This document shows, piece by piece, positions 22,356 to 23,793 of a DNA stretch of 23,793 nt. Made by a program: the position numbers and the translations under genes. Below the pieces are notes generated by a model. That model was given only the letters and a program-made list of their open reading frames with translations. It was not told the DNA's origin and searched no databases. The stretch is from CAZIRF01 sp964541755 (GTDB lineage Bacteria > Spirochaetota > Spirochaetia > Treponematales > Breznakiellaceae). Position 1 is the first letter of the stretch; every line of letters begins with the position of its first letter. Location: contig CAZIRF010000045.1 in the NCBI GenBank assembly GCA_964541755.1, positions 1 through 23,793 of the forward strand. The letters run 5' to 3'.

Positions 22356-23570
22356 ATGATTGCACGCAACAGCGGCCTCTCCAACATCAAGGCCGGCTAC
22401 CTCTTCCCGGAAATCGGCCGGCGCCGCCGCGAGTACCAGAGCGCCCACCCGGATGCGAAGATTATCAGCCTGGGCATCGGAAACACGACCGAGCCCCTTA
22501 CCCCGCATATTGACGCTGCCCTCGTCGAGGCCGCGCGCGGCCTGGGGACGCAGGCCGGGTACTCCGGCTACGGCGACGAGCAGGGCATGACCGCCCTTCG
22601 CGAGAAGATCGCGGGCGTCCTGTACAAGGGCATCGTCGCCGCCGACGAGGTCTTTGTCTCGGACGGGGCCAAGTGCGATATCGGGCGCCTCCAGCTCCTC
22701 TTTGGCCGCGATACCCCGGTTGCGGTCCAGGACCCTTCCTACCCCGTCTATGTCGACGGTTCGGTCCTCGTGGGCGCCGCCGGCGCCTGGGACGAATCCG
22801 CGCAGGGTTACAAGGGCATTCAATACCTGCCCTGTACCGCGGACAACGACTACTTCCCCGACCTCTCCCTCCTGCCGCAGAACGGCCTCTTCTACTTCTG
22901 CTCGCCCAACAACCCCACCGGGGCCGTCGCGACCCGCGCGCAGCTCGAAGCCCTCGTTGCCACCGCCCTCGCCAAGGGGACCCTTATCATCTTCGACGCC
23001 GCGTACTCCGAATTTATCCGCGATCCGGCCCTGCCCAAGAGCATCTTCGAAATTGACGGCGCCCGCCGCTGCGCCATCGAGGTCAACTCCTTCTCGAAGC
23101 CCATCGGCTTTACCGGGGTGCGCCTGGGCTGGTCGATCGTCCCGCGTGAACTGGTCTATGCCGATGGCTCTCCGGTCATCGCCGACTGGAACCGCGTCTG
23201 CACCACCATCTTCAACGGCGCCTCGAACATCGTGCAGGCCGGCGGCCTCGCCGCCCTCGACCAGAACGGCCTTGCCGAGATGCGCTCCCTTACCGACTTC
23301 TACCTCGAGAACGCCCGCATTATCCGCGGCACCCTTCTCGAAATGGGCCTCTCCTGCGTGGGCGGCGACAACTCCCCCTACATCTGGGCCCGCTTCCCCG
23401 GCCAAAAGAGCTGGGATGTCTTCTCGCGCATCCTCGAGACCTGCCAGGTCGTCACCACCCCCGGTTCGGGCTTCGGGCCGGCCGGCGAGAGTTTCATCCG
23501 CTTCTCGGCCTTCGGCCACCGGGCAGACATCGAAGAAGCCTGCAAGAGTCTGAAGAAGCTATCGGTATAA
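22356..23570 (+). CDS. dapL: LL-diaminopimelate aminotransferase DapL
   Basis: DapL turns tetrahydrodipicolinate straight into LL-DAP using glutamate, bypassing the succinylase or acetylase branches. The 404-residue fold-type I PLP enzyme shows KAGYLFPEIGRRRREY near the N-terminus, ISLGIGNTTEPL, SPNNPTGAV, DAAYSEFI and the Schiff-base K248 in NSFSKPIGFTGVRLGW, then SGFGPAGESFIRFSAFG. AAAGGA precedes the ATG, and lysA ends 3 nt upstream. Its last 48 bp recur downstream with a different ending, so the present C-terminus (KKLSV) may be secondary. Confidence 0.97.
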   Translation: MIARNSGLSNIKAGYLFPEIGRRRREYQSAHPDAKIISLGIGNTTEPLTPHIDAALVEAARGLGTQAGYSGYGDEQGMTALREKIAGVLYKGIVAADEVFVSDGAKCDIGRLQLLFGRDTPVAVQDPSYPVYVDGSVLVGAAGAWDESAQGYKGIQYLPCTADNDYFPDLSLLPQNGLFYFCSPNNPTGAVATRAQLEALVATALAKGTLIIFDAAYSEFIRDPALPKSIFEIDGARRCAIEVNSFSKPIGFTGVRLGWSIVPRELVYADGSPVIADWNRVCTTIFNGASNIVQAGGLAALDQNGLAEMRSLTDFYLENARIIRGTLLEMGLSCVGGDNSPYIWARFPGQKSWDVFSRILETCQVVTTPGSGFGPAGESFIRFSAFGHRADIEEACKSLKKLSV

Positions 23571-23637
23571 GAAAAAGCCCCCGGTGGCCCGGCCACCGGG
23601 CAGACATCGAAGAAGCCTGCAAGAGACTGAAGAAGCT
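23513..23637 (+). repeat. 48-bp direct repeat of the dapL 3' end
   Basis: Bases 23513-23560, inside dapL, recur at 23590-23637 with one mismatch (T to A at the 37th base). After copy 1 the reading continues to SV-stop; after copy 2 it would give LIK-stop at 23645-23647. The copies are 77 bp apart, so copy 2 is out of frame and not translated as part of dapL. Confidence 0.92.
23572..23600 (-). terminator. Strong palindrome after dapL, terminator-like for minus-strand transcription
   Basis: CCCGGTGGCC (23580-23589) and GGCCACCGGG (23591-23600) are perfect inverted repeats around one base. On the minus strand the stem is followed by GGC and TTTTT (23576-23572), so it could stop transcripts arriving from the right. 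On the plus strand there is no T-tract. Its right arm is the start of the second dapL-end copy. Confidence 0.6.
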
Positions 23638-23732
23638 TATTAAGTAAACAGAAGCCTGCAGCTCGGAATTATGGGAAAAGGGGCCGCTGAGACCCGCTGA
23701 TATTCATGCACTCCGCTTCCCCCTCCAGCAAT

Positions 23733-23783
23733 GCGGAACGGCTGGAGGCCGTTCCGCCAAGGGCAAGCCGCAGCGGCTTGCCC
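23733..23783. repeat. Two adjacent GC-rich palindromes at the right edge
   Basis: GCGGAACGGC (23733-23742) pairs with GCCGTTCCGC (23748-23757), and GGGCAAGCCGC (23761-23771) pairs with GCGGCTTGCCC (23773-23783). No coding sequence is supported from 23648 to the window end. The palindromes look like extragenic repeat elements. Confidence 0.75.
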
Positions 23784-23793
23784 CGACGGCCCC

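Overview
The window is GC-rich, gene-dense bacterial chromosome. I infer a high-GC spirochaete (Spirochaetales/Treponema-like). The pointers are: a CheD-linked MCP-like gene, several lipoproteins with loose lipoboxes, a sigma-54 promoter driving a short sigma-70-family factor as in the RpoN-RpoS cascade of Borrelia, and the DapL-type lysine pathway. No rRNA or single-copy phylogenetic marker settles this. No tRNA, rRNA, CRISPR array, IS element or phage gene was seen.

Left part (1-7210, minus strand). A seven-TM / PAS-PAS / histidine kinase / GGDEF fusion runs off the left edge. Next come cheD and a soluble protein with two degenerate receptor-tip modules, joined by a TGATG overlap. Then follow two lipoproteins, a lipase and an NlpC/P60-like enzyme, joined by a GTGA overlap.

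Middle (7211-16185, mixed strands). This holds a beta-rich lipoprotein with a clear terminator, a 31-codon lipoprotein peptide or gene remnant, and a small unknown gene. A sigma-factor gene follows, preceded by a textbook sigma-54 promoter, an upstream inverted repeat and a leader hairpin. After it come a membrane-anchored divergent polysaccharide deacetylase with a histone-H1-like tail, tsaD, a MinD/ParA-like ATPase, a secreted SGNH (CE2-like) esterase and a divergently transcribed outer-membrane barrel candidate.

Right part (16186-23793, plus strand). After rpmB and its terminator lies a lysine/diaminopimelate cluster in the order lysC-dapB-dapA-asd-lysA-dapL. It encodes every step from aspartate to lysine by the LL-DAP aminotransferase route except the DapF epimerase. 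Its gaps contain GC-rich hairpin repeats, and the last 48 bp of dapL are duplicated just after the gene.

The most interesting items are the sigma-54-to-sigma-factor control region, the doubled receptor-tip protein with a CheZ-like DxxxQ segment coupled to cheD, the basic-tailed deacetylase, the 15-bp-period hairpin array between dapB and dapA, and a TATACTGATA motif found upstream of several genes. I see no wholly new multi-gene system.
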